From contig NZ_CP127295.1 of assembly GCF_030285665.1 (NCBI RefSeq), forward strand, positions 2,294,001 through 2,358,000: DNA of 64,000 nt. Direction: 5' to 3'. Position 1 is the first letter of the stretch. Each line of letters begins with the position of its first letter. Source of the stretch: Amycolatopsis mongoliensis (GTDB taxonomy: Bacteria > Actinomycetota > Actinomycetes > Mycobacteriales > Pseudonocardiaceae). The position numbers and the translations under genes are program-made. Below, piece after piece: positions 16,963 through 24,780 of this stretch. The notes below the pieces were generated by a model. It was not told the origin of the DNA. It ran no database searches and worked only from the letters and a program-made list of their open reading frames with translations.

Positions 16963-18003
16963 TTACTCCGCTAACGCGGTGTTCAGGTCCCGCCACAGGT
17001 CGTCAGGGTCTTCCAGGCCGACGCTGAACCTGATCAGTCCCGGGGGGACCCGCTCCTCGCCCGCGAGCCACGCCCGCCGTTCGACCAGGCTTTCCACGCC
17101 GCCGAGGCTCGTCGCGGGGCGGATCAGCCGGACGGCCGCGCAGAACCGGTCGGCCGTCTCGGCGTCGGCCAGGTCGAACGAGACCATCATCCCGAAGCCG
17201 GGGTAGCGCACGCGCGTCACCGCGGGGTGCTCGCCAAGACGCGAAGCCAGCAGCGCGGCGGTGCGGGACTGCTCGGCCAGCCGGACCGGCATGGTCCGCA
17301 GGCCGCGCAGCGCGAGCCAAGCCTCCAGCGCACCCGGCGTCGAGCCGACGCGGGTCCGCGCCCCCTTCAGCTCCGCCGCCACCTCGGGATCCTTGGCCAC
17401 CGTGATGCCGAGCAGCAGGTCGCTGTGCCCGCCGATGAGCTTGGTCGCGCTGTGCACGACGACGTCGGCACCCAGGTCCAGGGGCCGCTGCTGCAGCGGC
17501 GTCGCGAAGGTGTTGTCGACGACGACCCGGCCGCGCGCGGCGGCGGCGATCGGCTCGATGTCCATCACGTCGAGGGTCGGGTTGGTCGGCGATTCGAGCC
17601 AGACCAGGTCGGACGTCGCGGCCTCGGCGACCCAGGCCGCGGTGTCGGTCGGCTCGAGCTCGGTGACGGCGAGCTTGCCGAGCTTCTGCGCGTGGGCGAG
17701 CACCCCGCGCGTCACGGCGTAGCTGAACGTCGGCACGACCACCCGCGACCCGACCGGCAGCAGGTCCAGCACCGCGGACAGCGTCGCGACGCCGGACGCG
17801 AACGCCGTCGCGTGACCGCCTTCGAGCGCCCCGACGGCTTCTTCCAGGGCGTGCCAGGTCGGCGTCCCGTCGCTGCGCGCGTACCCGAAATCGCCACCGG
17901 CCTCATACGTGCTGGTGGCGACGAGCGGGGTGTTCAGCGGCTCGCCGGGGCCGTGCGGCCGGCCGGCGGCGATGGCCTTGGTGCGGGGCGTCCAGTCGTC
18001 CAT
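16963..18003 (-). CDS. PLP-dependent trans-sulfuration enzyme, cystathionine gamma-synthase/lyase family
   Basis: A 346-residue enzyme of the Cys/Met-metabolism PLP family, slightly shorter than the usual 380. The N-terminal TPLVATSTYEAGGDFGYAR, the cofactor region FASGVATLSAVL, WLESPTNPTLDV, the Asp in VVVDNTFATP and the Schiff-base Lys in VVHSATKLIGGHSDLL are intact. SLGGVESL and the C-terminal RFSVGLEDPDDLWRDL complete it. Whether it makes cystathionine or breaks it down cannot be decided. The ATG at 18003 is preferred over a GTG 9 bases upstream. Confidence 0.9.
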   Translation of the reverse strand: MDDWTPRTKAIAAGRPHGPGEPLNTPLVATSTYEAGGDFGYARSDGTPTWHALEEAVGALEGGHATAFASGVATLSAVLDLLPVGSRVVVPTFSYAVTRGVLAHAQKLGKLAVTELEPTDTAAWVAEAATSDLVWLESPTNPTLDVMDIEPIAAAARGRVVVDNTFATPLQQRPLDLGADVVVHSATKLIGGHSDLLLGITVAKDPEVAAELKGARTRVGSTPGALEAWLALRGLRTMPVRLAEQSRTAALLASRLGEHPAVTRVRYPGFGMMVSFDLADAETADRFCAAVRLIRPATSLGGVESLVERRAWLAGEERVPPGLIRFSVGLEDPDDLWRDLNTALAE

Positions 18004-18096
18004 GCGCCTCACGGTAACCGCAGGTCAGCCACCGGTCACTGTGACGAAGACGGCCGGTCCGCCCACGCGTCCGCGGGCGAACCGGCCTGGCTCCTT

Positions 18097-21000
18097 CTAG
18101 TGGGCGTAGACCTCGAACTCGTAGAGCGAGTACCCGTACTTCGTGCCGCGCTGGACGCCCTGCATCTTTACGAACCTCGCCGACGTCGGCGCGAACGAAA
18201 CGTTGTCCTGCCCGCCGTTTCCGTCCGTGACGACCGCCGCGTCCGTCCAGTTCACCGCGTCCGGCGAGGTCTGGATCTTGTAGCCCTTGCCGTAGGCGGA
18301 CTCCCAGCTCAACGCCACCCGCGAGACCTGCTGCACCGAACCGAGGTCGACGGTGATCGCCTGGTCGTCGCTCCAGTCGCTGGCCCAGCGGGTCGAGGCG
18401 TTCCCGTCGATCGCGTTCGACGCCGGCGAGTTGTAGAAGCCGGTCTCGGCGCTCGTGGCGCTGACCGTCTTCCCCGGCGCGAGGTTCGCGATGGTGTCCC
18501 CGCGGTGGGCGGTGTACTCGACGACCTGCTGGAACGTCGGGCGGTTCTGCCAGCTGATCTTGTCCTGCGTGATGCCGCCGAGCGCGGTGTGCACGATCGT
18601 GTCGGCGCACCACTGGTCGCCGGCCGAGCAGGACGCGTCACCGGGGTAGACGGTGTTCGCGGCCTGGCCGGCGGCCGTGGTCAGCGAGTCGACGAGCGCC
18701 TGTCGGCACGTCGTGACGTTCCCGCCACCGCAGAACGTCTGGCCGAGCGGGCCGGCCACCGGCTGGCCGAGCACCTGCCGGATGTCCTTGCTGACGTAAC
18801 CCCACCAGCCGAACTGGAACGACGAGCCCTTGTGCGGCTGGCCGGTGTGCTGGCCGTTGCCGTTCTGGAAACCGGACGGGCTTTCGTTGATGCCCAGCAC
18901 GCCGGTCATCGCGTTGTAGACGTCGTCGCCCATGCCCGGCTTGAACTCCGCCTGGACCAGCAGCGGCCACCAGGCGTCGAAGATGCGGATCGCGTCGGCG
19001 TCCGCGTACGCCTTGCTCCCCGGCGAAGTCTCCTTGCGCAGCTGGCCGTTCGAGAGCCACGTCTTGAGCTTCGCCTCGGCGTCCGCGGCCGCGCCGGTGG
19101 TCGGCGTCTTGTCGAGCACCTGCAGCAGCAGCGGCAGGACGCGCTCGGCCCGCAGGTCGGCGAGCGCGGCGTCCTCCATCGCCTGGGTCAGGTTGACCCG
19201 GGTGACCTTGGTGCCGCTGGAGATCAGCTTCTTCACCCGCGAGTCGAGCAGGTCGACGCGGTGCACGGCGGACTTGTCCGCGCCCGCGGCCGCGTAGCCG
19301 TTGGCCTGCGCGTTGTTCCAGCTGACGTAGTAGTCCTGGTTGACCGACTGCGGGTGCTGCGACGCCGGCGTGTAGGTCGCCACGTTGCCGGCCGGGTTCC
19401 AGCCGTTCCAGTCGTGGCCCTGGTCGCCCCACACCGGCATGTTCGGATCCACATTGGACTGCCGGGAGGGGTTGCTGCCCGAGTTGAAGTACGCGATGTC
19501 CTTCGAGTCGGCGTAGAACCAGTTGAACGTGTAGTTGATGTCGGCCGCGGCCTTCTGGAAGTCGGCCGCGGACTTGACGAAGCCCGGGTCGTTCAGCTCC
19601 TGGAAGCCGATCAGCGAGTCGACCTCGTGGAAGTAGGACGAGCGCAGCGCCGCGTACGCCACCGGCTTGCCGCCGACTGTCGCCCGGCTCTGCACCGGCC
19701 CGTACTTCGTCCGGTAGCTGCGCAGGGTGTACGACCCCGCCGCGGTCCCGTCGGCCACCGTCGGCTTCCAGGCGTTCTTGACCTCGACGGTGTCCATCGG
19801 GATGCACTGGCCTTGCCAGGTGTAGTAGTTCGAGTCCTTCGTCGGCGCCTTGCCGCTCGGGTCGCACAGCGTCAGCGCGTAGGTGTCGATGATGTCCTGC
19901 GCCGACGTCGTCGCGCTCCACGAGTAGTCCTGGCCGCGGCCGAGGAGCGTGTACATGCTCAGCCCGGCGAAGGCCGCGCCGCGCGAGCTGATGCCCGGAC
20001 CCTGCAGCTCCTGCAACAGCAGCAGCTGCGGCGCGAAGTAGCCGGTCTGCGGGCCGAACACCGCGACCGGGTGGCCGCTGGCGGTCTTCGCGCCGGAGAC
20101 GAGCAGCGCGTTGGACATGCCGTGCTTCTCGCTCAGCATGTTGCCCGGCAGCACGCCGTTGTCGAACATGCCGCGGGCGGGCTCCTGGTCGGCGGGCGCC
20201 GGGACGTCCACAGTGGACGGCGTCGCGGCGGCGGCCGAGCCGGTCTTGTCGAACACCAGCTGCTGCCCGGTCACCGAGCCCTTGTCCGGCATGGCCTGCC
20301 CGACCGCGTTGGCCGGCGTCTTGCCGTACGGGAAGGTCTGGCCGTCGTGCAGCGTCTTGACGGCTTCGGGGTCGTCCTCCGAGCGCAGGCTCTGCCACAC
20401 CTTCTCGCCCTGCACGACGCCGTACTTCTCCTGCATCGCGAGCTTCGCGACGGCGTTCTGCACTTCACCGCCACCGCCCGCGCCGAACTCGGCGCCGACC
20501 AGCGAAGCCAGCGCGACGAGGTCGGTCAGCTTGAACGGGTCGATCGTGCCGGCGTTGGTGATCGCGTCGACGTGCCCGGTCAGCACGTACTCGCCCGGGA
20601 AGTACCGGCCACTGTGGGAGTCGTTGATGTACTTGTTGATGCCGTCGACGTAGGCCTGCGCGTCGGCGAGGCCCTGCGCGCCCCGCGGGCCGCTGCTCGC
20701 TACGCGGTCGATCTGCTGCTGCAGCTCGGCCTCGGTGTACGGCGCGTTCGCGAAGAACTGCTGCTCGAGCTCGCGGTTGGCCTCGGCGCCACCGGCGAAC
20801 GGCGTGACCTGGCCGCGGGCGGCGTGGCGCAGGACGTCCATCAGCCACAGCCGGTCCTGCGCGGCGGCGTACCCGGCACCGAACTCGGTGCCGGCGCGGG
20901 TGGTCCCGGTGATGTGCGGGACGCCGAGCGCCTTGTCCCGGACGATCGTGACGTCCGAACGCGGCTGCGTCGTGCTCGCGACCTGGTCGGCCGCGACGCC

Positions 21001-21315
21001 GAACGACGAGTCGTTGAAGTACTGGCTGATGGTGCCGGTGGTCAGCGTCTTGTAGCCGCCCGCCAGGGACGCGTACTTGCCGATCTGGTCCGCGGCGTGG
21101 TCGGGCCGGGTGCCGAGCACCTTGTGCGCCAGGATCTCGGCGAGGGTGGCGCTGCCCTGTTCGCCGGGCGGCAGGATGTCGTTGCACTGCCCGCCGCAGT
21201 AGTCGTCGGGCGACGCGGCCGCCTGTGCGGCCGGAGCGGTGACGGCGACCTGGGTGAGACCGGCCACGAGGGCCCCCAGTGCCGTCAAGGTCAGGGCGCG
21301 GATGCCACGTCGCAT
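18097..21315 (-). CDS. Secreted penicillin-acylase-family Ntn hydrolase with C-terminal F5/8 type C domain
   Basis: A 1072-residue exported enzyme. A signal peptide (1-33) is followed by the A-chain segment with VPHITGTTRAGTEFGAGYAAAQDRLWLMD, a spacer, and the B-chain start at Ser401 in KHGMSNALLVSG. Family members cleave themselves before this Ser, whose free amine then attacks amide bonds (beta-lactams, acyl-homoserine lactones, lipopeptides). PVAVFGPQTGYFAPQ and SWSATTSAQDIID follow. The last 130 residues form a discoidin-like carbohydrate-binding domain with VSATSAETGFYNSPA, ASTRWASDW and the terminal YSLYEFEVYA. The fused domain suggests binding to a surface glycan. The natural substrate is not predictable. 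Confidence 0.9.
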   Translation of the reverse strand: MRRGIRALTLTALGALVAGLTQVAVTAPAAQAAASPDDYCGGQCNDILPPGEQGSATLAEILAHKVLGTRPDHAADQIGKYASLAGGYKTLTTGTISQYFNDSSFGVAADQVASTTQPRSDVTIVRDKALGVPHITGTTRAGTEFGAGYAAAQDRLWLMDVLRHAARGQVTPFAGGAEANRELEQQFFANAPYTEAELQQQIDRVASSGPRGAQGLADAQAYVDGINKYINDSHSGRYFPGEYVLTGHVDAITNAGTIDPFKLTDLVALASLVGAEFGAGGGGEVQNAVAKLAMQEKYGVVQGEKVWQSLRSEDDPEAVKTLHDGQTFPYGKTPANAVGQAMPDKGSVTGQQLVFDKTGSAAAATPSTVDVPAPADQEPARGMFDNGVLPGNMLSEKHGMSNALLVSGAKTASGHPVAVFGPQTGYFAPQLLLLQELQGPGISSRGAAFAGLSMYTLLGRGQDYSWSATTSAQDIIDTYALTLCDPSGKAPTKDSNYYTWQGQCIPMDTVEVKNAWKPTVADGTAAGSYTLRSYRTKYGPVQSRATVGGKPVAYAALRSSYFHEVDSLIGFQELNDPGFVKSAADFQKAAADINYTFNWFYADSKDIAYFNSGSNPSRQSNVDPNMPVWGDQGHDWNGWNPAGNVATYTPASQHPQSVNQDYYVSWNNAQANGYAAAGADKSAVHRVDLLDSRVKKLISSGTKVTRVNLTQAMEDAALADLRAERVLPLLLQVLDKTPTTGAAADAEAKLKTWLSNGQLRKETSPGSKAYADADAIRIFDAWWPLLVQAEFKPGMGDDVYNAMTGVLGINESPSGFQNGNGQHTGQPHKGSSFQFGWWGYVSKDIRQVLGQPVAGPLGQTFCGGGNVTTCRQALVDSLTTAAGQAANTVYPGDASCSAGDQWCADTIVHTALGGITQDKISWQNRPTFQQVVEYTAHRGDTIANLAPGKTVSATSAETGFYNSPASNAIDGNASTRWASDWSDDQAITVDLGSVQQVSRVALSWESAYGKGYKIQTSPDAVNWTDAAVVTDGNGGQDNVSFAPTSARFVKMQGVQRGTKYGYSLYEFEVYAH

Positions 21316-21454
21316 GCCGGGCTCCCCTCAGTCAGAAGAGTGACGAAGCGCACGCTACCGAGCAGTAGCCGAAGTGTGAAGACTTTTCGCGTTTTTCAGC
21401 CCTTGGACGTAGTCCGTTCGGCGCAGCCTCGCGCGCGTGGGTACGGTGAGTGCC

Positions 21455-21829
21455 ATGACCTTGGAAAAGCCCCAGATCGACCGCCCCGAGGGCAACCCTC
21501 CGGCCGACCTCGAGATCACCGACATCACGGTCGGTGACGGCGCGGAGGCCACGCCCGGCAAGGCCGTCACCGTGCACTACGTCGGTGTCTCCCACTCGAC
21601 CGGCGAAGAGTTCGACGCGTCCTGGAACCGCGGCGAGCCGCTGCGCTTCGGCCTCGGCGCCGGCCAGGTCATCTCCGGCTGGGACCAGGGTGTCGCCGGC
21701 ATGAAGATCGGCGGCCGGCGCAAGCTCGTCATCCCGCCGCACCTGGGCTACGGCGACCGCGGCGCGGGCGGCGTCATCAAGCCGGGCGAGACCCTGATCT
21801 TCGTCGTCGACCTGGTCGGCGTTAACTGA
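21455..21829 (+). CDS. FKBP-type peptidyl-prolyl cis-trans isomerase
   Basis: A 124-residue cytosolic FKBP. The fold residues are visible: VTVHYVG, FDASWNRGEPLRFGLG, the active-site VISGWDQGVAGMKIGGRR, LVIPPHLGYGDRG and the C-terminal TLIFVVDLVGV. FKBPs catalyse proline isomerisation during protein folding. ATG at 21455 gives the usual length of actinobacterial single-domain FKBPs. The gene is monocistronic, followed six bases after the stop by a strong terminator. Confidence 0.94.
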   Translation: MTLEKPQIDRPEGNPPADLEITDITVGDGAEATPGKAVTVHYVGVSHSTGEEFDASWNRGEPLRFGLGAGQVISGWDQGVAGMKIGGRRKLVIPPHLGYGDRGAGGVIKPGETLIFVVDLVGVN

Positions 21830-21834
21830 CTTCC

Positions 21835-21864
21835 CGGCGGTGGCGGGGATTCCCGCCACCGCCG
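21835..21864 (+). terminator. Rho-independent-like terminator after the FKBP gene
   Basis: Perfect 13-bp GC-rich stem (CGGCGGTGGCGGG with its complement) and 4-base loop. A short T run (GGGTTTTCG) follows about 4 bases later. It separates the FKBP gene from the protease cluster. Confidence 0.75.
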
Positions 21865-21932
21865 CACGGGTTTTCGCTACCCTCGCCCCCATCGCCGGCC
21901 CCGAAGCCGGCCCTGATCCGGGGGTTTTTCCC

Positions 21933-22685
21933 ATGCGCACTCGCGCTTTGCTCTCCGCAACACTCTTCGCGCTCGCCGCGGCGGTGGTCACCGCGGCACC
22001 GGCTTCGGCCGTGGCCAACGGCGCCGACGTCCCCCAGGGGACGTTCAAGTTCGCCGCGAAGCTGACCATGACGGACATCCCGAAGCCCGACGGCACCAAG
22101 TACAACAGCGCCTGCTCGGGTTCCCTGATCGCCAAGAAGTGGATCATCACGGCCGGCCACTGCTTCCACGACGCGGCCCGCAACCCGGTGTCCGGCCCGG
22201 TGCCGTACCCGACTTCGGTCCTGCTGGGCACGACCACCGTGGACAAGCCGGGCGTCACCCGCAACGTCGTCACGGTGTACCAGTCACCGAGCAACGACAT
22301 CGCGATCGCCGAGCTCGACAAGCCGGTCTTCGGCATCGAGCCGCTGACGCTCAACCGCCGGACGCCGTCGATCGACCAGAAGGTCGTGCTGGCGGGCTGG
22401 GGCAGCCTCACCTCGGTCGACCCGACCCCGGGCACGAAGCTGCAGCAGGGCGTCATGAAGGTCGCCACGGTCGACCCGCAGTACGTGGGCGTGAAGGGCT
22501 TCGCCCCGACGTCGACGACGAGCGCGTGCACCTACGACTCGGGCGCCCCGTACTTCGTCCCGTCGGGCAAGGGCGGCCGCATCGTTTCGGTCGAAAGCGA
22601 CGGTCCGGACTGCCCGCACGATCAGGCCGAAACCACCGCGCGCGTCGACGTCGTGGCGGACTGGATCGCTTCGCACTTGGGCTGA
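21933..22685 (+). CDS. Secreted trypsin-like serine protease (S1), paralogue 1 of 3
   Basis: A 250-residue exported S1-fold protein. Signal peptide 1-26 (cleavage near PASA-VANG). It has His in WIITAGHCFHD, Asp in SNDIAIAELD and LAGWGSL. The Ser motif is ACTYDSGAPYF instead of GDSGGP, so Tyr stands where the oxyanion-hole Gly193 normally sits. Cysteine pairs CSGSLIAKKWIITAGHC and CTYDSG...DGPDC can form the usual disulfides. There is no pro-region of normal length; the mature start VANGADV resembles the IVGG neo-N-terminus but with Ala/Asn. It is the first of three tandem paralogues. Proteolytic activity is likely but not certain because of the altered motif. Confidence 0.88.
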   Translation: MRTRALLSATLFALAAAVVTAAPASAVANGADVPQGTFKFAAKLTMTDIPKPDGTKYNSACSGSLIAKKWIITAGHCFHDAARNPVSGPVPYPTSVLLGTTTVDKPGVTRNVVTVYQSPSNDIAIAELDKPVFGIEPLTLNRRTPSIDQKVVLAGWGSLTSVDPTPGTKLQQGVMKVATVDPQYVGVKGFAPTSTTSACTYDSGAPYFVPSGKGGRIVSVESDGPDCPHDQAETTARVDVVADWIASHLG

Positions 22686-22774
22686 ACGGCGTATTTTCCC
22701 GCGGCGCGGCGTCACTACCCTCGAAAGTGATCACCGGCCTTCGACCGCCGGTGCGTGACAAGGGGGATCCACCG

Positions 22775-23527
22775 ATGCGCGTTCGCGCCGTGTTCTCTGC
22801 TGCCCTTTTGACGCTGGCCGCCGGTCTCGCCACCGCGGGACCGGCGGCCGCCGTGGCCAACGGCTCCGACGTCCCGGCGGGGACGTTCCAGTTCGCCGCC
22901 AAGCTGACCATGACGAACATCCCGAAGCCCGACGGCTCGAAGTACAACAGCGCCTGCTCCGGCGCGCTGATCGCGGCGAAGTGGATCATCACCGCGGGCC
23001 ACTGCTTCCACGACGCCAACCGCAACCGCGTCTCCGGCCCGGTGCCGTACCCGACTTCGGTGCTGCTCGGCACGGTCGACCAGAGCACGCCGGGCGTGAC
23101 CCGCACCGTCGTCACGGTGTACCAGGCGAGCGCCAACGACATCGCGATCGCGACGCTCGACGCGGACGTCCCCGACATCACGCCGCTGACGGTCAACCGG
23201 GTCACGCCGTCGGCCGGACAGCTGCTGACCCTCGCCGGCTGGGGCAGTCTCACCGCCACGAACCCCACGCCTTCGACCAAGCTGCAGCAGGGGACCGTGA
23301 AGGTCGGCCAGGTCGCCGCCTCGACGATCGGTGTCCAGGGCGTCGCACCGACGTCGACCACGAGCGCCTGCGTGTACGACTCGGGCGCGCCCTACTTCGT
23401 CGCGGGTGGCAGCGGCGGCCAGCTGGTGTCCGTCGAGTCCACCGGACCCGACTGCCCGCACAACCAGCTCGAGACCACTTCGCGGGTGGACGTGGTCGCG
23501 GACTGGATCGCTTCGCACACCGGCTGA
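22775..23527 (+). CDS. Secreted trypsin-like serine protease (S1), paralogue 2 of 3
   Basis: A 250-residue close paralogue of the gene just upstream (the same length and most of the sequence). Signal peptide ends near PAAA-VANG. Triad context: WIITAGHCFHD, ANDIAIATLD, ACVYDSGAPYF, again with a bulky residue replacing Gly193. KLTMTNIPKPDGSKYNSAC is nearly identical to the first copy. It has its own Shine-Dalgarno (AAGGGGGATCC) and is followed by a strong terminator. Tandem duplication is evident. Confidence 0.88.
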   Translation: MRVRAVFSAALLTLAAGLATAGPAAAVANGSDVPAGTFQFAAKLTMTNIPKPDGSKYNSACSGALIAAKWIITAGHCFHDANRNRVSGPVPYPTSVLLGTVDQSTPGVTRTVVTVYQASANDIAIATLDADVPDITPLTVNRVTPSAGQLLTLAGWGSLTATNPTPSTKLQQGTVKVGQVAASTIGVQGVAPTSTTSACVYDSGAPYFVAGGSGGQLVSVESTGPDCPHNQLETTSRVDVVADWIASHTG

Positions 23528-23534
23528 CCTCCTT

Positions 23535-23571
23535 CCGGGCGTCACCCGGTGGTCCACCGGGTGACGCCCGG
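23535..23571 (+). terminator. Strong hairpin after protease paralogue 2
   Basis: A perfect 16-bp GC-rich stem (23535-23550 with 23556-23571) and a 5-base loop, starting 8 bases after the stop codon. There is no clear T run, as is common in actinomycetes. It probably ends the first two protease transcripts. Confidence 0.7.
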
Positions 23572-23642
23572 CCAGGGAATTCCGCGGGGACCGCGGCGGC
23601 CCTAACGTCGAACGTCGACCATCGACTCGACGAAGGGGAAGA

Positions 23643-24383
23643 ATGCGCCTGCGCGCCCTGCTCGCCGCTGCTGTCCTGACCACCGCCACCGCCCCTGCCG
23701 CCTTGGCCGCGCCAGGGATCGCCCACGGCACCGACGTCCCGGCGGGCCAGTTCGGCTTCGTCACGAAGCTCTCGATGACGAAGATCCCGCGCCCGGACGG
23801 CTCCACGTACAGCAGCTACTGCACCGGCTCCCTGATCGCCCCGGGCTGGGTCCTGACCACGGGCCACTGCTTCCACGACGCGAACCGCAACCGCGTCTCG
23901 GGCAAGGTCCCGTACCCGACCACCGCCACCCTGGGCCTGGTCGACGAAGCCACCGAATCCGGGGTGGCGCGCAAGGTCACCGAGGTGGTCCAGGCCAACG
24001 AGAACGACGTGGCCCTGATCAAGCTCGACACCCCGGTTACGACGGTCCAGCCCCTGAAGGTGACCCACGCGGCACCGAAGGTCGGCCGGCAGCTGACGCT
24101 GGCCGGCTGGGGCAGCTTGACGGGCACCGACCCCAAGCCGGCGTCCCGCATGCAGCAGGGCACGGTGGCGGTGGCCAAGGTGGAGCCGACCACCCTGGGC
24201 GTCCGCGGGGCGGCGCCGGAGATCACCACGAGCGCGTGCACGTACGACTCAGGAGCTCCGTACTTCACCGAGACCGAACTGGTGGCGGTGGAGGCAACGG
24301 GCCCCGGCTGCCCCCATGCGGGCATCGAGACGACCAGCCGGGTCGACATCCTGGCCGCGTGGATCACCAAGACGACGGCTTGA
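23643..24383 (+). CDS. Secreted trypsin-like serine protease (S1), paralogue 3 of 3
   Basis: A 246-residue exported S1-fold protein, more divergent than the other two. Signal peptide is about 1-22 (PAALA-APG). Triad context: WVLTTGHCFHD, ENDVALIKLD, ACTYDSGAPYF; Cys pairing is as in the paralogues. The shared non-canonical Ser motif shows it predates the duplication. The start has GAAGGGGAAG just upstream. Confidence 0.87.
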   Translation: MRLRALLAAAVLTTATAPAALAAPGIAHGTDVPAGQFGFVTKLSMTKIPRPDGSTYSSYCTGSLIAPGWVLTTGHCFHDANRNRVSGKVPYPTTATLGLVDEATESGVARKVTEVVQANENDVALIKLDTPVTTVQPLKVTHAAPKVGRQLTLAGWGSLTGTDPKPASRMQQGTVAVAKVEPTTLGVRGAAPEITTSACTYDSGAPYFTETELVAVEATGPGCPHAGIETTSRVDILAAWITKTTA

Positions 24384-24527
24384 TACACCCGAATCTCCGC
24401 CGTGAGCGAACACCACGCAGAGCCAAACGGGTGATATTCCCCACCAACCTCAGCCACGCTGGAAGGTGAGGAGAGGCGCCGTGGGGGTCCGGAGGCTCGG
24501 CCCCCGGGAGAAATAGGAAAACGGGAA

Positions 24528-24557
24528 GAGGCCCGGTCGCTAGCGCGACCGGGCCTC
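24528..24557. terminator. Bidirectional terminator between protease 3 and tRNA-Leu
   Basis: A perfect 13-bp stem (GAGGCCCGGTCGC) with the 4-base loop TAGC lies between convergent transcription units, directly 3' of the tRNA-Leu on the minus strand. Confidence 0.8.
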
Positions 24558-24566
24558 TGAACAGCG

Positions 24567-24649
24567 TGGGCGAGGAGGGAGTTGAACCCTCACGTCCTTT
24601 CGGACACACGGACCTGAACCGTGCGCGTCTGCCATTCCGCCACTCGCCC
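24567..24649 (-). tRNA. tRNA-Leu(CAG)
   Basis: A class II tRNA read on the minus strand. The acceptor GGGCGAG pairs with CTCGCCC, followed by discriminator A. The D-arm is GCGGAATGGCAGACGC, the anticodon stem-loop CACGG-TTCAGGT-CCGTG with anticodon CAG. A long variable arm (GTCCGAAAGGAC) and T-arm GAGGG-TTCAACT-CCCTC follow. CCA is not encoded. Its position next to fhaA matches leuT in Mycobacterium tuberculosis. Confidence 0.96.
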
Positions 24650-24780
24650 GAGTGCTTCTCTCTGACAGCGAGGAGAAGACTAGCAGGTCGTTTGAGCGGG
24701 TTTCACCGGGGGCCGTGTCGAGGCGGGCTCACCCGGATAGGATCGATAGCGGAAGCACACGTGTGAGGAGGTTTTCCCCG

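Noticed and set aside
17227..21537. A 1436-codon plus-strand open frame opposite the gamma-synthase and penicillin-acylase genes
   Set aside because: It is an antisense shadow caused by GC-rich third positions; its translation is Arg/Gly/Val-rich without family motifs, and both minus-strand genes are clearly real.
24755..24765. Other CACGTG words (for example 24758, 37824, 44631, 49612) as further parS sites
   Set aside because: Their flanks do not form the required 14-16-bp palindrome; only 53763-53780 does.
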